Shown here in pieces: positions 20,528 to 29,233 of a stretch of DNA of 64,000 nucleotides. Origin of the DNA: Formosa sediminum (GTDB taxonomy: Bacteria; Bacteroidota; Bacteroidia; Flavobacteriales; Flavobacteriaceae); assembly GCF_007197735.1 (NCBI RefSeq), contig NZ_CP041637.1:1674001-1738000 (forward strand), given 5' to 3'. The position numbers were made by a program, and so were the translations under genes. The notes under the pieces were generated by a model. That model had not been told where the DNA came from and made no database searches. It saw nothing but the letters and a program-made list of their open reading frames with translations. Position 1 is the first letter of the stretch, and the number at the start of each line of letters is the position of its first letter.

Positions 20528-20839
20528 ATGACAAAGCTTAAGATAAAATCAGGAGATACAGTAAAAGTAATAACTGGAGATCACAAAGGATCTGAAGGAA
20601 AAGTACTTAAAGTATTAACAGATAAGAACAAAGCGATTGTTGAGGGTGTTAACTTGGTGAAGAAACATACTAAGCCAAGTGCACAAAACCCTCAAGGAGG
20701 AATCGTAGAAAAAGAAGCTCCTATTCAAATATCTAACTTATCTTTATTAACTGCAAAGGGTGAAACAACTCGTGTTGGTTATAAAGTAGAAGATGGTAAG
20801 AAAGTGAGATTTTCTAAAAAATCTAATGAAGTAATATAG
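20528..20839 (+). CDS. rplX: 50S ribosomal protein L24
   Basis: The product is 103 residues from the ATG at 20528 ([12 protein letters not shown]). A second in-frame ATG at 20516 overlaps the rplN stop and would add only MNYK, so the inner start fits the family better. The KOW motif [20 protein letters not shown] is clear. L24 is an assembly initiator of the 50S. The gap to rplE is 2 nt. Confidence 0.95.
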   Translation: MTKLKIKSGDTVKVITGDHKGSEGKVLKVLTDKNKAIVEGVNLVKKHTKPSAQNPQGGIVEKEAPIQISNLSLLTAKGETTRVGYKVEDGKKVRFSKKSNEVI

Positions 20840-20841
20840 TT

Positions 20842-21393
20842 ATGGCATATTCACCGAGACTAAAAGAAGAGTATAAAAGCAAAGTAATTGCTGCTCTTAC
20901 AGAAGAATTTGGATATAAGAATGTTATGCAAGTTCCTAAATTATCTAAGATAGTAATATCTAAAGGTGTTGGAGCTGCTGTTGCAGATAAAAAGTTAGTT
21001 GACTACGCAGTAGAAGAATTAACAACAATCTCTGGACAAAAAGCTATAGCAACTTTATCTAAAAAGGATGTTGCCTCTTTTAAATTACGTAAAGGAATGC
21101 CTATTGGAGCTAAAGTTACGTTAAGAGGAGAGAAGATGTACGAATTTTTAGACCGTTTAGTAACTTCAGCCTTACCACGTGTAAGAGATTTTAGCGGAAT
21201 TAAAGCAACAGGATTTGACGGAAGAGGTAATTATAACCTTGGTATTACAGAGCAAATCATTTTTCCAGAAATTGACATTGATAAAGTGAATAAAATTTCA
21301 GGAATGGATATTACCTTTGTAACTTCTGCAGAAACTGATAAAGAAGCAAAATCATTATTAACTGAACTAGGTTTACCTTTTCAAAAGAACTAA
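20842..21393 (+). CDS. rplE: 50S ribosomal protein L5
   Basis: The product is 183 residues. L5 binds 5S rRNA and contacts P-site tRNA. Motifs are [33 protein letters not shown] and [19 protein letters not shown]. It sits between rplX (2 nt) and rpsN (3 nt) as in the classical spc operon. Confidence 0.99.
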   Translation: MAYSPRLKEEYKSKVIAALTEEFGYKNVMQVPKLSKIVISKGVGAAVADKKLVDYAVEELTTISGQKAIATLSKKDVASFKLRKGMPIGAKVTLRGEKMYEFLDRLVTSALPRVRDFSGIKATGFDGRGNYNLGITEQIIFPEIDIDKVNKISGMDITFVTSAETDKEAKSLLTELGLPFQKN

Positions 21394-21396
21394 GAT

Positions 21397-21666
21397 ATGG
21401 CTAAAGAATCAATGAAAGCCCGTGAGGTTAAGAGAGCAAAAACAGTAGCTAAATATGCTGAAAAACGTAAAGCTTTAAAAGAAGCTGGAGATTACGAAGC
21501 ATTACAAAAGTTACCAAAAAATGCTTCTCCAGTACGTATGCATAATAGATGTAAACTTACAGGTAGACCTAAAGGGTATATGCGTACATTTGGTATTTCT
21601 CGTGTAACATTCAGAGAAATGGCAAATAACGGTCTTATTCCAGGTGTTAAAAAAGCAAGCTGGTAA
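21397..21666 (+). CDS. rpsN: 30S ribosomal protein S14, zinc-free form
   Basis: The product is 89 residues. It ends in the conserved [20 protein letters not shown] and [18 protein letters not shown]. Only one cysteine is present and the CxxC pairs of the zinc-binding form are missing, so this is the long C-minus S14. A 66-nt gap with an inverted repeat separates it from rpsH. Confidence 0.98.
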   Translation: MAKESMKAREVKRAKTVAKYAEKRKALKEAGDYEALQKLPKNASPVRMHNRCKLTGRPKGYMRTFGISRVTFREMANNGLIPGVKKASW

Positions 21667-21680
21667 AAAATAATTATAAA

Positions 21681-21714
21681 TTGGTTTCAGGTTCAATTAT
21701 ATATTGAAAACCAA
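21681..21714 (+). promoter_or_regulatory. Hairpin in the rpsN-rpsH gap
   Basis: An imperfect stem-loop: TTGGTT (21681-21686) pairs with AACCAA (21709-21714), and TTCAAT (21692-21697) pairs with ATTGAA (21703-21708). A 5-nt bulge lies on the left arm and the loop is 5 nt. No T run follows, so it is not a terminator. It lies 18 nt before the gene for S8, a known autoregulator of the spc operon in E. coli. Confidence 0.5.
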
Positions 21715-21732
21715 AACCGCAAATTAATACAT

Positions 21733-22131
21733 ATGTATACAGATCCAATAGCGGATTATCTTACAAGAATTAGAAACGCAGTGCGTGCTAACCACAGAGT
21801 GGTAGAGATTCCTGCTTCTAACTTGAAAAAAGAAATCACAAAAATATTATTCGACCAAGGATATATTTTAAGTTACAAATTCGATGATTCTACTGTACAA
21901 GGAACTATTAAAATAGCTCTTAAGTACAATAAAGAAACTAAAGAACCTGTAATTAAGAAGATTCAAAGAATCAGTAAACCAGGTTTACGTAAATATGCGA
22001 GTTCAACAGAACTACCTAGAATCTTAAACGGTCTTGGTATTGCCATTGTTTCTACTTCTCACGGAGTAATGACAGGTAAGCAAGCCCAACAAGAAAATGT
22101 AGGTGGTGAAGTTTTATGCTACGTTTACTAA
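21733..22131 (+). CDS. rpsH: 30S ribosomal protein S8
   Basis: The product is 132 residues. It starts MYTDPIADYLTRIRNA and ends with STSHGVMTGKQAQQENVGGE then VLCYVY, both highly conserved. S8 binds helix 21 of 16S rRNA and, in E. coli, represses the spc operon by binding a similar mRNA structure. The upstream hairpin at 21681-21714 is therefore of interest. Confidence 0.99.
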   Translation: MYTDPIADYLTRIRNAVRANHRVVEIPASNLKKEITKILFDQGYILSYKFDDSTVQGTIKIALKYNKETKEPVIKKIQRISKPGLRKYASSTELPRILNGLGIAIVSTSHGVMTGKQAQQENVGGEVLCYVY

Positions 22132-22148
22132 TTTAAAGACTATAAGAA

Positions 22149-22691
22149 ATGTCAAGAATAGGTAATAACCCAGTCGCAATTCCAGAAGGAATTACAGTTG
22201 ATGTTAACGAGAATATTGTTACAGTTAAAGGAAAATTAGGAGAGTTAACTCAAGAATTTTCTAATGTTTCAATAAAAGTTGAAGATGGAAATGTTATAGT
22301 TGAGCGTTCTTCTGATAAAAAAGAAGAAAAATCTAAACACGGACTTTATAGAGCTTTAATCAATAATATGATTGAAGGTGTATCTAAAGGATGGACTAAA
22401 GAATTAGAATTAGTTGGTGTTGGATATAGAGCTTCTAATCAAGGTCAAAAACTTGATTTAGCATTAGGATTTTCTCACAATATTGTATTAGACATTGCTC
22501 CAGAAGTAAAAGTTGAAACAGTATCAGAGAAAGGTAAAAACCCTATAGTTAAACTAACGTCTCACGATAAACAACTTGTTGGACAAGTTGCAGCAAAAAT
22601 TAGAGATTTTAGAAGACCTGAACCATATAAAGGAAAAGGTATTAAATTTGTAGGAGAAATCATTAGAAGAAAAGCAGGTAAATCAGCTTAA
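22149..22691 (+). CDS. rplF: 50S ribosomal protein L6
   Basis: The product is 180 residues with two tandem L6 domains. The start MSRIGNNPVAIPEGI and the C-terminal signature RRPEPYKGKGIKFVGEIIRR are diagnostic. L6 lies near the GTPase-associated centre. It is followed by rplR after 13 nt. Confidence 0.99.
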   Translation: MSRIGNNPVAIPEGITVDVNENIVTVKGKLGELTQEFSNVSIKVEDGNVIVERSSDKKEEKSKHGLYRALINNMIEGVSKGWTKELELVGVGYRASNQGQKLDLALGFSHNIVLDIAPEVKVETVSEKGKNPIVKLTSHDKQLVGQVAAKIRDFRRPEPYKGKGIKFVGEIIRRKAGKSA

Positions 22692-22704
22692 TAATTTATA
22701 AGTT

Positions 22705-23061
22705 ATGGCGTTAACAAAAAACGAAAGACGATTAAGAATTAAAAGCAGAGTCCGTAAAATAGTTTCTGGTACAGAAACTAGACCAAGATTATCTGTTTTT
22801 AGAAGTAATAAAGAAATTTATGCTCAGATAGTTGATGATGTAACTGGTAAGACTATCAGTTCAGCATCTTCAAGAGATAAAGATATTAGTGCTGCAAAAG
22901 GATCTAAATCAGAAATTGCTACTCTAGTAGGAAAATCTGTAGCTGAAAAAGCTTTAAAGGCAGGTGTAGACACGATCTCTTTTGATAGAGGTGGATATTT
23001 ATACCATGGTAGAGTAAAATCATTAGCTGAAGGAGCTAGAGAAGCAGGACTTAAATTCTAA
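22705..23061 (+). CDS. rplR: 50S ribosomal protein L18
   Basis: The product is 118 residues. It binds 5S rRNA together with L5. It carries [20 protein letters not shown], then [18 protein letters not shown], and ends [20 protein letters not shown]. The gap to rpsE is 6 nt. Confidence 0.99.
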   Translation: MALTKNERRLRIKSRVRKIVSGTETRPRLSVFRSNKEIYAQIVDDVTGKTISSASSRDKDISAAKGSKSEIATLVGKSVAEKALKAGVDTISFDRGGYLYHGRVKSLAEGAREAGLKF

Positions 23062-23067
23062 GAAATT

Positions 23068-23592
23068 ATGTATCAAAAATACAAAAGCGCAGAGCTAGTA
23101 AAGCCAAGTGGATTAGATCTTAAAGATCGTTTAGTTGGTGTACAGAGAGTTACAAAAGTAACTAAAGGTGGTAGAGCATTTGGTTTTTCAGCAATCGTAG
23201 TGGTTGGTGATGAAGCTGGTGTTGTAGGTCACGGTTTAGGAAAATCTAAAGATGTTGCAAGTGCTATTGCTAAAGCAGTAGAAGATGCAAAGAAAAATTT
23301 AGTACGTATTCCTATCGTAAAAAGTACGTTACCACATGAACAAAAAGGAAAATTTGGTGGAGCAAGAGTAAATATCATTCCTGCAGCTCCTGGTACAGGG
23401 GTTATTGCTGGTGGAGCTGTAAGAACAGTTTTAGAAGCAGTTGGTGTACATGATGTATTATCTAAATCTCAAGGTTCATCAAACCCACATAACGTTGTTA
23501 AAGCAACTTTTGATGCATTATTACAATTAAGAAGTGCTCAAAAAATTGCTAATGATAGAGGCGTTTCATTAGAAAAAGTTTTTAAAGGTTAA
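23068..23592 (+). CDS. rpsE: 30S ribosomal protein S5
   Basis: The product is 174 residues. The N-terminal dsRBD-like domain has [20 protein letters not shown], and the C-terminal domain has [21 protein letters not shown]5 takes part in mRNA entry and decoding fidelity. The spectinomycin-site loop (TKGGRAFGF) looks intact. Confidence 0.99.
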   Translation: MYQKYKSAELVKPSGLDLKDRLVGVQRVTKVTKGGRAFGFSAIVVVGDEAGVVGHGLGKSKDVASAIAKAVEDAKKNLVRIPIVKSTLPHEQKGKFGGARVNIIPAAPGTGVIAGGAVRTVLEAVGVHDVLSKSQGSSNPHNVVKATFDALLQLRSAQKIANDRGVSLEKVFKG

Positions 23593-23603
23593 TAGCGATA
23601 GAA

Positions 23604-23783
23604 ATGGGAAAGATTAAAGTAACGAAAGTTAAAAGCACAATTAAACGTACACAAAGACAAAAGAGAACGTTAGAAGCTCTTGGTCTTACACGTATTGGGC
23701 AAGTCGTAGAGCATGAAAACACACCAAACATTCTTGGTATGGTTGCTAAAGTTGAACACTTAGTTTCTGTAGAAGAAGCTTAA
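23604..23783 (+). CDS. rpmD: 50S ribosomal protein L30
   Basis: The product is 59 residues, read directly from the ATG at 23604 to the TAA at 23781-23783. The sequence begins MGKIKVTKVKSTIKRTQRQK and continues with LEALGLTRIGQVVEHENTPN, a typical L30. It occupies its expected place between rpsE (11 nt) and rplO (14 nt). Confidence 0.97.
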   Translation: MGKIKVTKVKSTIKRTQRQKRTLEALGLTRIGQVVEHENTPNILGMVAKVEHLVSVEEA

Positions 23784-23797
23784 TAATAAACTGAGAA

Positions 23798-24250
23798 ATG
23801 GATTTAAGTAAATTAAAACCTGCAGAAGGTTCAGTTAAAAATCAAGGAAAAAGAATAGGTCGTGGACAAGGTTCTGGTAAAGGTGGTACCGCTACACGTG
23901 GTCACAAAGGTGCTAAGTCTCGTTCAGGTTATTCTAGGAAACTTGGATTTGAAGGAGGACAAATGCCACTTCAAAGACGTGTTCCTAAATTTGGTTTCAC
24001 TAACATTAACCGTGTAGAATATCAAGGTGTAAACTTAGACACTTTACAAGAATTGGTTGATGCTAAGAAAATTACCGATACAGTAAATTTAGAAACTTTA
24101 TTATCTTTAGGCTTAACTGGAAAAAATGATCTAGTTAAAATTTTAGGTAGAGGAGAACTAAAAGCGAAATTAACAGTAACTGCTCATAAATTTACTGCTT
24201 CAGCAAAAGCTGCTATTGAAGCTGCTGGAGGAGAAGCTGTAACTTTATAA
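23798..24250 (+). CDS. rplO: 50S ribosomal protein L15
   Basis: The product is 150 residues. The glycine- and arginine-rich N-terminal extension that threads the 50S core is obvious ([20 protein letters not shown]), followed by [17 protein letters not shown]. It lies 14 nt before secY as in nearly all bacteria. Confidence 0.99.
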   Translation: MDLSKLKPAEGSVKNQGKRIGRGQGSGKGGTATRGHKGAKSRSGYSRKLGFEGGQMPLQRRVPKFGFTNINRVEYQGVNLDTLQELVDAKKITDTVNLETLLSLGLTGKNDLVKILGRGELKAKLTVTAHKFTASAKAAIEAAGGEAVTL

Positions 24251-24264
24251 TCACGTAATAGAGC

Positions 24265-25608
24265 ATGAAATTTATAGAAACGTTAAAGAATGTTTGGAAA
24301 ATTGAAGAACTAAGAAATAGAATCATCTTAACAGTTGGTTTATTATTAGTTTATCGTTTTGGTGCACAAGTAGTTTTACCAGGTATAGATGCTGCACAAT
24401 TAGAAACCTTACAAAGTAATACAGATTCTGGATTATTAGGTTTATTAAATGCATTTACTGGAGGAGCCTTCGCTAACGCATCAATTTTCGCCTTAGGTAT
24501 TATGCCTTATATTTCTGCTTCTATTGTAGTGCAATTAATGGGAATCGCAATTCCTTACCTACAAAAGTTACAAAAAGAAGGTGCTAGTGGTCAGAAAAAA
24601 ATTAATCAAATTACACGTTGGTTAACCATAGCAATATGTCTGGTACAAGCACCAGGTTATTTAGCAAGTTTACCAAGTTTGGGAATTCCTCAAAGTGCCT
24701 TTTTATTAGGTCAAGGTGGTTTATTTTATTTTTCTTCTATCATCATTTTAGTTACAGGTTGTATCTTTGCAATGTGGTTAGGAGAAAAAATTACTGATAA
24801 GGGTATTGGAAACGGTATTTCACTTTTAATTATGGTGGGTATTATTGCACGTTTACCATTATCATTTTTCCAAAACGCAGCATCACGTTTAGAAGGAAAT
24901 AACGTTATGTTAATCCTTATAGAATTAGTGTTGTGGTTTGTAATTATTTTTGCATCGATAATGCTTATTATGGCAGTAAGAAAAATTGCTGTCCAATATG
25001 CTAGACGTACTGCCTCTGGAGGATATGAAAAGAACATTATGGGATCTAGACAATATATTCCATTAAAACTTAACGCTTCAGGAGTAATGCCAATTATATT
25101 TGCTCAAGCAATTATGTTTGTGCCTGGTTTAATAGGAGGGACTTCATTTATGAAAGACTCTGCTGCTGGACAGTGGTTGCAATCACAATTTTCTGATATA
25201 TTCGGATTTTGGTATAACTTATTATTTGCGTTTTTAATTATAATATTCACATATTTTTATACTGCTATTACGGTTCCAACCAATAAAATGGCAGATGATT
25301 TAAAACGAAGCGGTGGTTTTATACCAGGTATTCGTCCAGGATCTGAAACGTCTGAATATTTAGATAAAATTATGTCTCAAATAACATTACCTGGTTCTAT
25401 TTTCTTAGCACTTATAGCAGTATTCCCTGCCATAATTGTTAAGTTAATGAATGTTCAATCTGGATGGGCCTTATTTTTTGGTGGTACTTCACTATTAATT
25501 TTGGTAGGAGTTGCAATTGACACGATGCAACAAGTAAATTCTTATTTGTTGAATAGACACTATGATGGCTTGATGAAAACGGGTAAAAATAGAAAAGCAG
25601 TAGCTTAA
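24265..25608 (+). CDS. secY: Protein translocase subunit SecY
   Basis: The product is 447 residues with ten predicted membrane helices. SecY is the channel of the Sec translocon, which exports the many signal-peptide proteins in this window. Motifs include [12 protein letters not shown] near TM1, the plug region with [20 protein letters not shown], and [18 protein letters not shown] between TM4 and TM5. The C-terminal cytoplasmic loop holds FKPGIR-like [15 protein letters not shown]. Unlike many Bacteroidota, no map gene lies between secY and infA. Confidence 0.99.
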   Translation: MKFIETLKNVWKIEELRNRIILTVGLLLVYRFGAQVVLPGIDAAQLETLQSNTDSGLLGLLNAFTGGAFANASIFALGIMPYISASIVVQLMGIAIPYLQKLQKEGASGQKKINQITRWLTIAICLVQAPGYLASLPSLGIPQSAFLLGQGGLFYFSSIIILVTGCIFAMWLGEKITDKGIGNGISLLIMVGIIARLPLSFFQNAASRLEGNNVMLILIELVLWFVIIFASIMLIMAVRKIAVQYARRTASGGYEKNIMGSRQYIPLKLNASGVMPIIFAQAIMFVPGLIGGTSFMKDSAAGQWLQSQFSDIFGFWYNLLFAFLIIIFTYFYTAITVPTNKMADDLKRSGGFIPGIRPGSETSEYLDKIMSQITLPGSIFLALIAVFPAIIVKLMNVQSGWALFFGGTSLLILVGVAIDTMQQVNSYLLNRHYDGLMKTGKNRKAVA

Positions 25609-25619
25609 TTTATTATACA

Positions 25620-25835
25620 ATGGCAAAACAAGCAGCAATAGAACAAGACGGAACAATTATTGAAGCATTATCAAATGCTATGTTTCGTGTTGAGTTAGAA
25701 AATGGTCACATTGTGACTGCACATATTTCTGGTAAAATGCGTATGCATTACATTAAATTGTTACCAGGAGATAAAGTAAAATTAGAAATGAGTCCTTACG
25801 ATTTAACTAAGGCTAGAATAACTTATAGATACTAA
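25620..25835 (+). CDS. infA: Translation initiation factor IF-1
   Basis: The product is 71 residues with one S1-type OB fold ([39 protein letters not shown]). IF-1 binds the 30S A site during initiation. Its place between secY and rpmJ is common in Bacteroidota and Firmicutes. Confidence 0.99.
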   Translation: MAKQAAIEQDGTIIEALSNAMFRVELENGHIVTAHISGKMRMHYIKLLPGDKVKLEMSPYDLTKARITYRY

Positions 25836-25839
25836 TACG

Positions 25840-25956
25840 ATGAAAGTAAGAGCATCAGTTAAAAAAAGAAGTGCAGATTGTAAAATCGTGCGTAGAAAAG
25901 GTAGACTTTACGTAATTAACAAAAAGAATCCTAGATTCAAACAAAGACAAGGGTAG
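25840..25956 (+). CDS. rpmJ: 50S ribosomal protein L36, zinc-free form
   Basis: The product is 38 residues ([20 protein letters not shown], then [18 protein letters not shown]). Of the canonical CCCH zinc ligands only one cysteine remains: the first is serine, the third asparagine and the histidine phenylalanine. This is therefore the C-minus variant. It lies 4 nt after infA and 2 nt before rpsM. Confidence 0.97.
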   Translation: MKVRASVKKRSADCKIVRRKGRLYVINKKNPRFKQRQG

Positions 25957-25958
25957 TT

Positions 25959-26333
25959 ATGGCAAGAATTGCAGGTGTAGACATACCAAAACAGAAAAGA
26001 GGAGTTATCTCTTTAACTTATATCTACGGAATAGGTAGAAGCAGAGCTCAAGAAATTTTAGAAGCAGCGAAAGTTGACGAAAACACTAAAGTTCAAGATT
26101 GGACAGATGATCAAATAGGAGCTATTCGTGAAGCTGTATCAACTTTTACTATTGAAGGTGAATTACGTTCTGAAACTCAATTAAGCATTAAGCGATTAAT
26201 GGATATTGGATGTTACAGAGGTATTCGTCATAGAGCAGGTCTTCCTTTAAGAGGACAACGCACTAAAAACAACTCTAGAACTAGAAAAGGTAGAAGAAAA
26301 ACTGTTGCTAACAAGAAGAAAGCAACTAAATAA
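25959..26333 (+). CDS. rpsM: 30S ribosomal protein S13
   Basis: The product is 124 residues. It has the helix-two-turn-helix N-terminal domain ([33 protein letters not shown]) and the tRNA-contacting tail [20 protein letters not shown]. It starts the alpha set here, but without its own promoter. A 98-nt spacer with an imperfect hairpin separates it from rpsK. Confidence 0.99.
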   Translation: MARIAGVDIPKQKRGVISLTYIYGIGRSRAQEILEAAKVDENTKVQDWTDDQIGAIREAVSTFTIEGELRSETQLSIKRLMDIGCYRGIRHRAGLPLRGQRTKNNSRTRKGRRKTVANKKKATK

Positions 26334-26356
26334 TTAAAAGTCATTAGTATTTAGGC

Positions 26357-26405
26357 GTTAGATGAATCTGTTTGAAATTGAAAAGTTTAGGATTCTATCA
26401 CTAAC
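26357..26405 (+). promoter_or_regulatory. Imperfect hairpin in the rpsM-rpsK spacer
   Basis: The left arm GTTAGATGAATC (26357-26368) can pair with GATTC, ATC and TAAC (26391-26405), interrupted by a 1-nt and a 2-nt bulge. This gives 12 pairs and a 22-nt loop. No T run follows. The rest of the spacer is a short tandem CTAACAA-type repeat (26401-26414). Function unknown. Confidence 0.35.
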
Positions 26406-26431
26406 AACTAACAACTAGAAACTAAAATCAT

Positions 26432-26824
26432 ATGGCAAAGTCAAATACAAAAAGCGTTAAAAAACGTAAAGTTGTAGTAGATTCAGTTGGAGAAGCTCAC
26501 GTAACTGCTTCTTTTAACAACATTATTATTTCATTAACCAACAAAAAAGGAGACGTAATTTCTTGGTCTTCTGCTGGTAAAATGGGATTTAGAGGATCTA
26601 AGAAAAACACTCCTTATGCTGCTCAATTAGCTGCTGAAGATGCTGCTGCTGTAGCACAAGAAGCTGGTTTAAAGAAGGTTAAGGTTTATGTTAAAGGACC
26701 TGGTAATGGTAGAGAATCTGCTATACGTTCTATCCATAATGCAGGAATTGAAGTAACAGAAATTATTGATGTTACTCCATTACCACACAATGGTTGTCGT
26801 CCTCCAAAACGTAGAAGAGTATAA
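26432..26824 (+). CDS. rpsK: 30S ribosomal protein S11
   Basis: The product is 130 residues. The core [20 protein letters not shown], then [20 protein letters not shown] and the C-terminal [18 protein letters not shown], make the assignment certain. S11 lies on the 30S platform near the mRNA exit. It is followed by a terminator-like hairpin and a new promoter, so it closes the long S10-spc transcript at least in part. Confidence 0.99.
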   Translation: MAKSNTKSVKKRKVVVDSVGEAHVTASFNNIIISLTNKKGDVISWSSAGKMGFRGSKKNTPYAAQLAAEDAAAVAQEAGLKKVKVYVKGPGNGRESAIRSIHNAGIEVTEIIDVTPLPHNGCRPPKRRRV

Positions 26825-26841
26825 TTTTACTTCAAATACAA

Positions 26842-26888
26842 AAAAAAATTAATATCAGCTTTAATATACAGTTGGTATTAATTTTTTT
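26842..26888 (+). terminator. Intrinsic terminator after rpsK
   Basis: A 15-bp stem with one G-T pair (26842-26856 with 26874-26888) has an A run on the left arm and seven Ts on the right. The loop is 17 nt. It lies 17 nt after the rpsK stop, and its right arm abuts the promoter at 26872-26901. Confidence 0.75.
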
Positions 26889-26901
26889 ATATGTAAATTT
26901 G
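26872..26901 (+). promoter_or_regulatory. Promoter of rpsD-rpoA-rplQ
   Basis: TTG (26872-26874) and TAAATTTG (26894-26901) are separated by 19 nt, matching the Bacteroidota consensus. The upstream element overlaps the right arm of the rpsK terminator. Confidence 0.8.
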
Positions 26902-27004
26902 CACTCGTAAAAAAATAATTTAACAAGTATAATCAAGAGATTAACGATTATCGAAGGATAAGATTAAGACCTTAATTCATAATCACTCTTATAACAAATT
27001 TAAA
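26902..27004 (+). promoter_or_regulatory. Leader of rpsD with alternative hairpins
   Basis: About 100 nt separate the promoter from rpsD. TTATC/GATAA (26948-26952 with 26957-26961) forms a small hairpin with a GAAG loop. GATTAT/ATAATC (26946-26951 with 26979-26984) could instead enclose ATTAA/TTAAT (26963-26967 with 26972-26976). The two folds exclude each other. S4, the first product, is a known leader-binding autoregulator in E. coli and Bacillus, so this is a candidate S4 target. Confidence 0.4.
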
Positions 27005-27610
27005 ATGGCAAGATATACTGGTCCTAAAACTAAAATAGCTCGTAAGTTTGGTGAAGCTATTTTTGGAGACGATAAGTCTTTTGAAAAAAGAAATTATCCT
27101 CCAGGTCAACATGGTGCTAACAAGCGTCGTGGAAAAAAATCTGAATACGCAATCCAATTAATGGAAAAGCAAAAAGCAAAATATACTTACGGTATATTAG
27201 AGCGTCAATTTAGAGGTTTATTCAAAAAAGCAACAGCTTCACAAGGGATTACTGGTGAAGTATTATTACAATTATGTGAGTCTAGATTAGACAATGTTGT
27301 ATACAGAATGGGACTTTCTCCTTCTAGAAGTGGAGCAAGACAATTAGTATCTCACAGACACATTACAGTAAACGGGGAATTAGTAAACATTCCTTCTTAT
27401 AGTTTAAAAGCAGGAGATGTTGTAGCTGTAAGAGAAAAATCTAAATCACTTGAATCTATTGAGAGATCATTATCAAATTCAAGTCAAGTTTACGAATGGA
27501 TTACATGGAATTCTGAAACTAAACAAGGTACTTATGTTTCTGTACCAGCTAGAATTCAAATTCCAGAAAACATAAACGAGCAGTTCATCGTCGAACTATA
27601 TTCTAAATAA
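27005..27610 (+). CDS. rpsD: 30S ribosomal protein S4
   Basis: The product is 201 residues. The N-terminus [20 protein letters not shown] is of the form without zinc cysteines. The S4 RNA-binding domain (about 90-155) has [20 protein letters not shown] then [14 protein letters not shown]4 is a primary 16S-binding protein and a classic translational repressor of its own operon. It is the first gene behind the promoter at 26872-26901. Confidence 0.99.
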   Translation: MARYTGPKTKIARKFGEAIFGDDKSFEKRNYPPGQHGANKRRGKKSEYAIQLMEKQKAKYTYGILERQFRGLFKKATASQGITGEVLLQLCESRLDNVVYRMGLSPSRSGARQLVSHRHITVNGELVNIPSYSLKAGDVVAVREKSKSLESIERSLSNSSQVYEWITWNSETKQGTYVSVPARIQIPENINEQFIVELYSK

Positions 27611-27630
27611 TAACTGATACAAACGCAAAT

Positions 27631-28623
27631 ATGGCAGTATTTAATTTTCAGAAGCCCGACAAAGTAATCATGATTGATTCCACAGATTTTGAAGGTAAAT
27701 TCGAATTTAGACCTTTAGAACCTGGTTATGGATTAACGGTTGGAAATGCTTTAAGAAGAGTTTTACTTTCTTCTTTAGAAGGATTTGCAATTACATCAGT
27801 TAGAATTGAAGGAGTAGAGCATGAATTCTCAACTATACCTGGTGTTGTTGAAGACATGACAGAAATTATTTTAAATTTAAAACAAGTACGTTTTAAAAGA
27901 CAAATAGAAGATGTAGATAACGAATCTGTTTCTATATCTATTTCTGGTCAAGAACAAATAACAGCAGGAGATTTTCAAAAATTTATTTCAGGTTTTCAGG
28001 TTTTAAATTCAGATTTAGTAATTTGTAATTTAGATCCTAAGGTTACTGTTAATATTGAAATCACTATTGAAAAAGGTAGAGGTTATGTTCCTGCAGAAGA
28101 AAATAAAAAAGCTACTGCGCCAATAGGTACTATCTTTACAGATTCTATTTATACACCAATCAAAAATGTTAAATATAGCATTGAGAATTACCGTGTAGAA
28201 CAAAAAACAGATTACGAAAAATTAATTTTCGAAATCCAATCAGATGGTTCTATTACACCTCAAGATGCTTTAACAGAAGCAGCAAAAACATTAATTCACC
28301 ACTTTATGTTATTCTCAGATGAGCGTATCACTTTAGAGGCTGATGAAATTGCTCAAACTGAAACTTACGATGAAGAATCACTTCATATGAGACAGTTGCT
28401 TAAAACAAAATTAGTAGATATGGACCTTTCAGTTCGTGCTCTAAACTGTTTAAAAGCTGCAGAAGTTGATACATTAGGTGACTTAGTATCATTTAATAAA
28501 AATGACTTAATGAAGTTCCGTAACTTTGGTAAGAAATCTTTAACAGAGCTTGAAGAGCTTGTAAACGTTAAAGGTTTAAACTTCGGAATGGATTTATCAA
28601 AATACAAATTAGATAAAGATTAA
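27631..28623 (+). CDS. rpoA: DNA-directed RNA polymerase subunit alpha
   Basis: The product is 330 residues. The N-terminal dimerisation domain has [20 protein letters not shown] then [12 protein letters not shown]. The C-terminal DNA-binding domain (about 255-320) has [16 protein letters not shown] and [16 protein letters not shown]. It lies between rpsD (20 nt) and rplQ (58 nt), the usual arrangement. Confidence 0.99.
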   Translation: MAVFNFQKPDKVIMIDSTDFEGKFEFRPLEPGYGLTVGNALRRVLLSSLEGFAITSVRIEGVEHEFSTIPGVVEDMTEIILNLKQVRFKRQIEDVDNESVSISISGQEQITAGDFQKFISGFQVLNSDLVICNLDPKVTVNIEITIEKGRGYVPAEENKKATAPIGTIFTDSIYTPIKNVKYSIENYRVEQKTDYEKLIFEIQSDGSITPQDALTEAAKTLIHHFMLFSDERITLEADEIAQTETYDEESLHMRQLLKTKLVDMDLSVRALNCLKAAEVDTLGDLVSFNKNDLMKFRNFGKKSLTELEELVNVKGLNFGMDLSKYKLDKD

Positions 28624-28634
28624 TTAATCATATT

Positions 28635-28663
28635 TTGCTCCTCGATTTCGAGTTTGGTAGCAA
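28635..28663 (+). promoter_or_regulatory. Two-part hairpin before rplQ
   Basis: TTGCT/AGCAA (28635-28639 with 28659-28663) encloses CTCG/CGAG (28641-28644 with 28649-28652), which has an ATTT loop. It occupies most of the 58-nt gap between rpoA and rplQ, and no T run follows. It may be an RNA processing or ribosomal-protein binding site. Confidence 0.4.
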
Positions 28664-28681
28664 GATGATAACACAAATGTC

Positions 28682-29155
28682 ATGAGACACGGAAAAAAAG
28701 TAAATCACTTAGGTAGACAAACTGCTCATAGAAAAGCAATGTTAGCTAATATGGCTTGTTCTTTAATTGAACATAAACGTATTAACACTACTGTAGCTAA
28801 AGCTAAAGCTTTAAAACAATTTATTGAGCCACTTGTAACAAAGTCTAAAGCTGATACAACACACAACAGACGTATTGTATTTAGTAAATTAAGACAAAAA
28901 GAAGCGGTAACTGAATTATTTAGAGAAGTTTCTACTAAAGTAGGTGACAGACCAGGAGGATACACACGTATTATTAAACTTGGTAATCGTTTAGGAGATA
29001 ACGCTGATATGGCAATGATTGAACTTGTTGATTACAACGAAATCTACAATGCTGGAAAAGCTGAAAAGAAAACTACACGTAGAAGTAGAAGAGGTGGTTC
29101 TAAGCCAGCTGCTGCTCCTGCTGTAGATACTAAAACTTCTAATGAAGAAGAATAA
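28682..29155 (+). CDS. rplQ: 50S ribosomal protein L17
   Basis: The product is 157 residues. The core is typical ([40 protein letters not shown]). It has a C-terminal extension of about 40 residues (lysine-, arginine- and alanine-rich, ending TKTSNEEE) beyond the usual 115-125. It is the last gene of the ribosomal block and is followed by a strong terminator. Confidence 0.99.
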   Translation: MRHGKKVNHLGRQTAHRKAMLANMACSLIEHKRINTTVAKAKALKQFIEPLVTKSKADTTHNRRIVFSKLRQKEAVTELFREVSTKVGDRPGGYTRIIKLGNRLGDNADMAMIELVDYNEIYNAGKAEKKTTRRSRRGGSKPAAAPAVDTKTSNEEE

Positions 29156-29182
29156 ATGTTATATAACATTATAAATAAAAAA

Positions 29183-29214
29183 AGGCTACCCTAATTTAGG
29201 GTGGCCTTTTTTTT
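29183..29214 (+). terminator. Intrinsic terminator after rplQ
   Basis: AGGC and ACCCT (29183-29192, one internal mismatch) pair with AGGGT and GCCT (29198-29207) around an AATTT loop. A run of nine Ts follows. It lies 27 nt after the rplQ stop. Confidence 0.92.
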
Positions 29215-29222
29215 TATATTTG
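29215..29222 (+). promoter_or_regulatory. -7 box fused to the rplQ terminator
   Basis: TATATTTG matches TAnnTTTG exactly. Its first base is the last T of the terminator T run. The next start codon is only 11 nt downstream, so the leader would be a few nucleotides long. No clear -33 TTG is seen. Confidence 0.65.
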
Positions 29223-29233
29223 CATCAAAAAAT

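Noticed and set aside
26362-26418. An 18-codon frame (MNLFEIEKFRILSLTTNN) in the rpsM-rpsK spacer
   Set aside because: Too short to support, overlaps the inverted repeat, and has no start-site evidence. It was considered as a leader peptide only.
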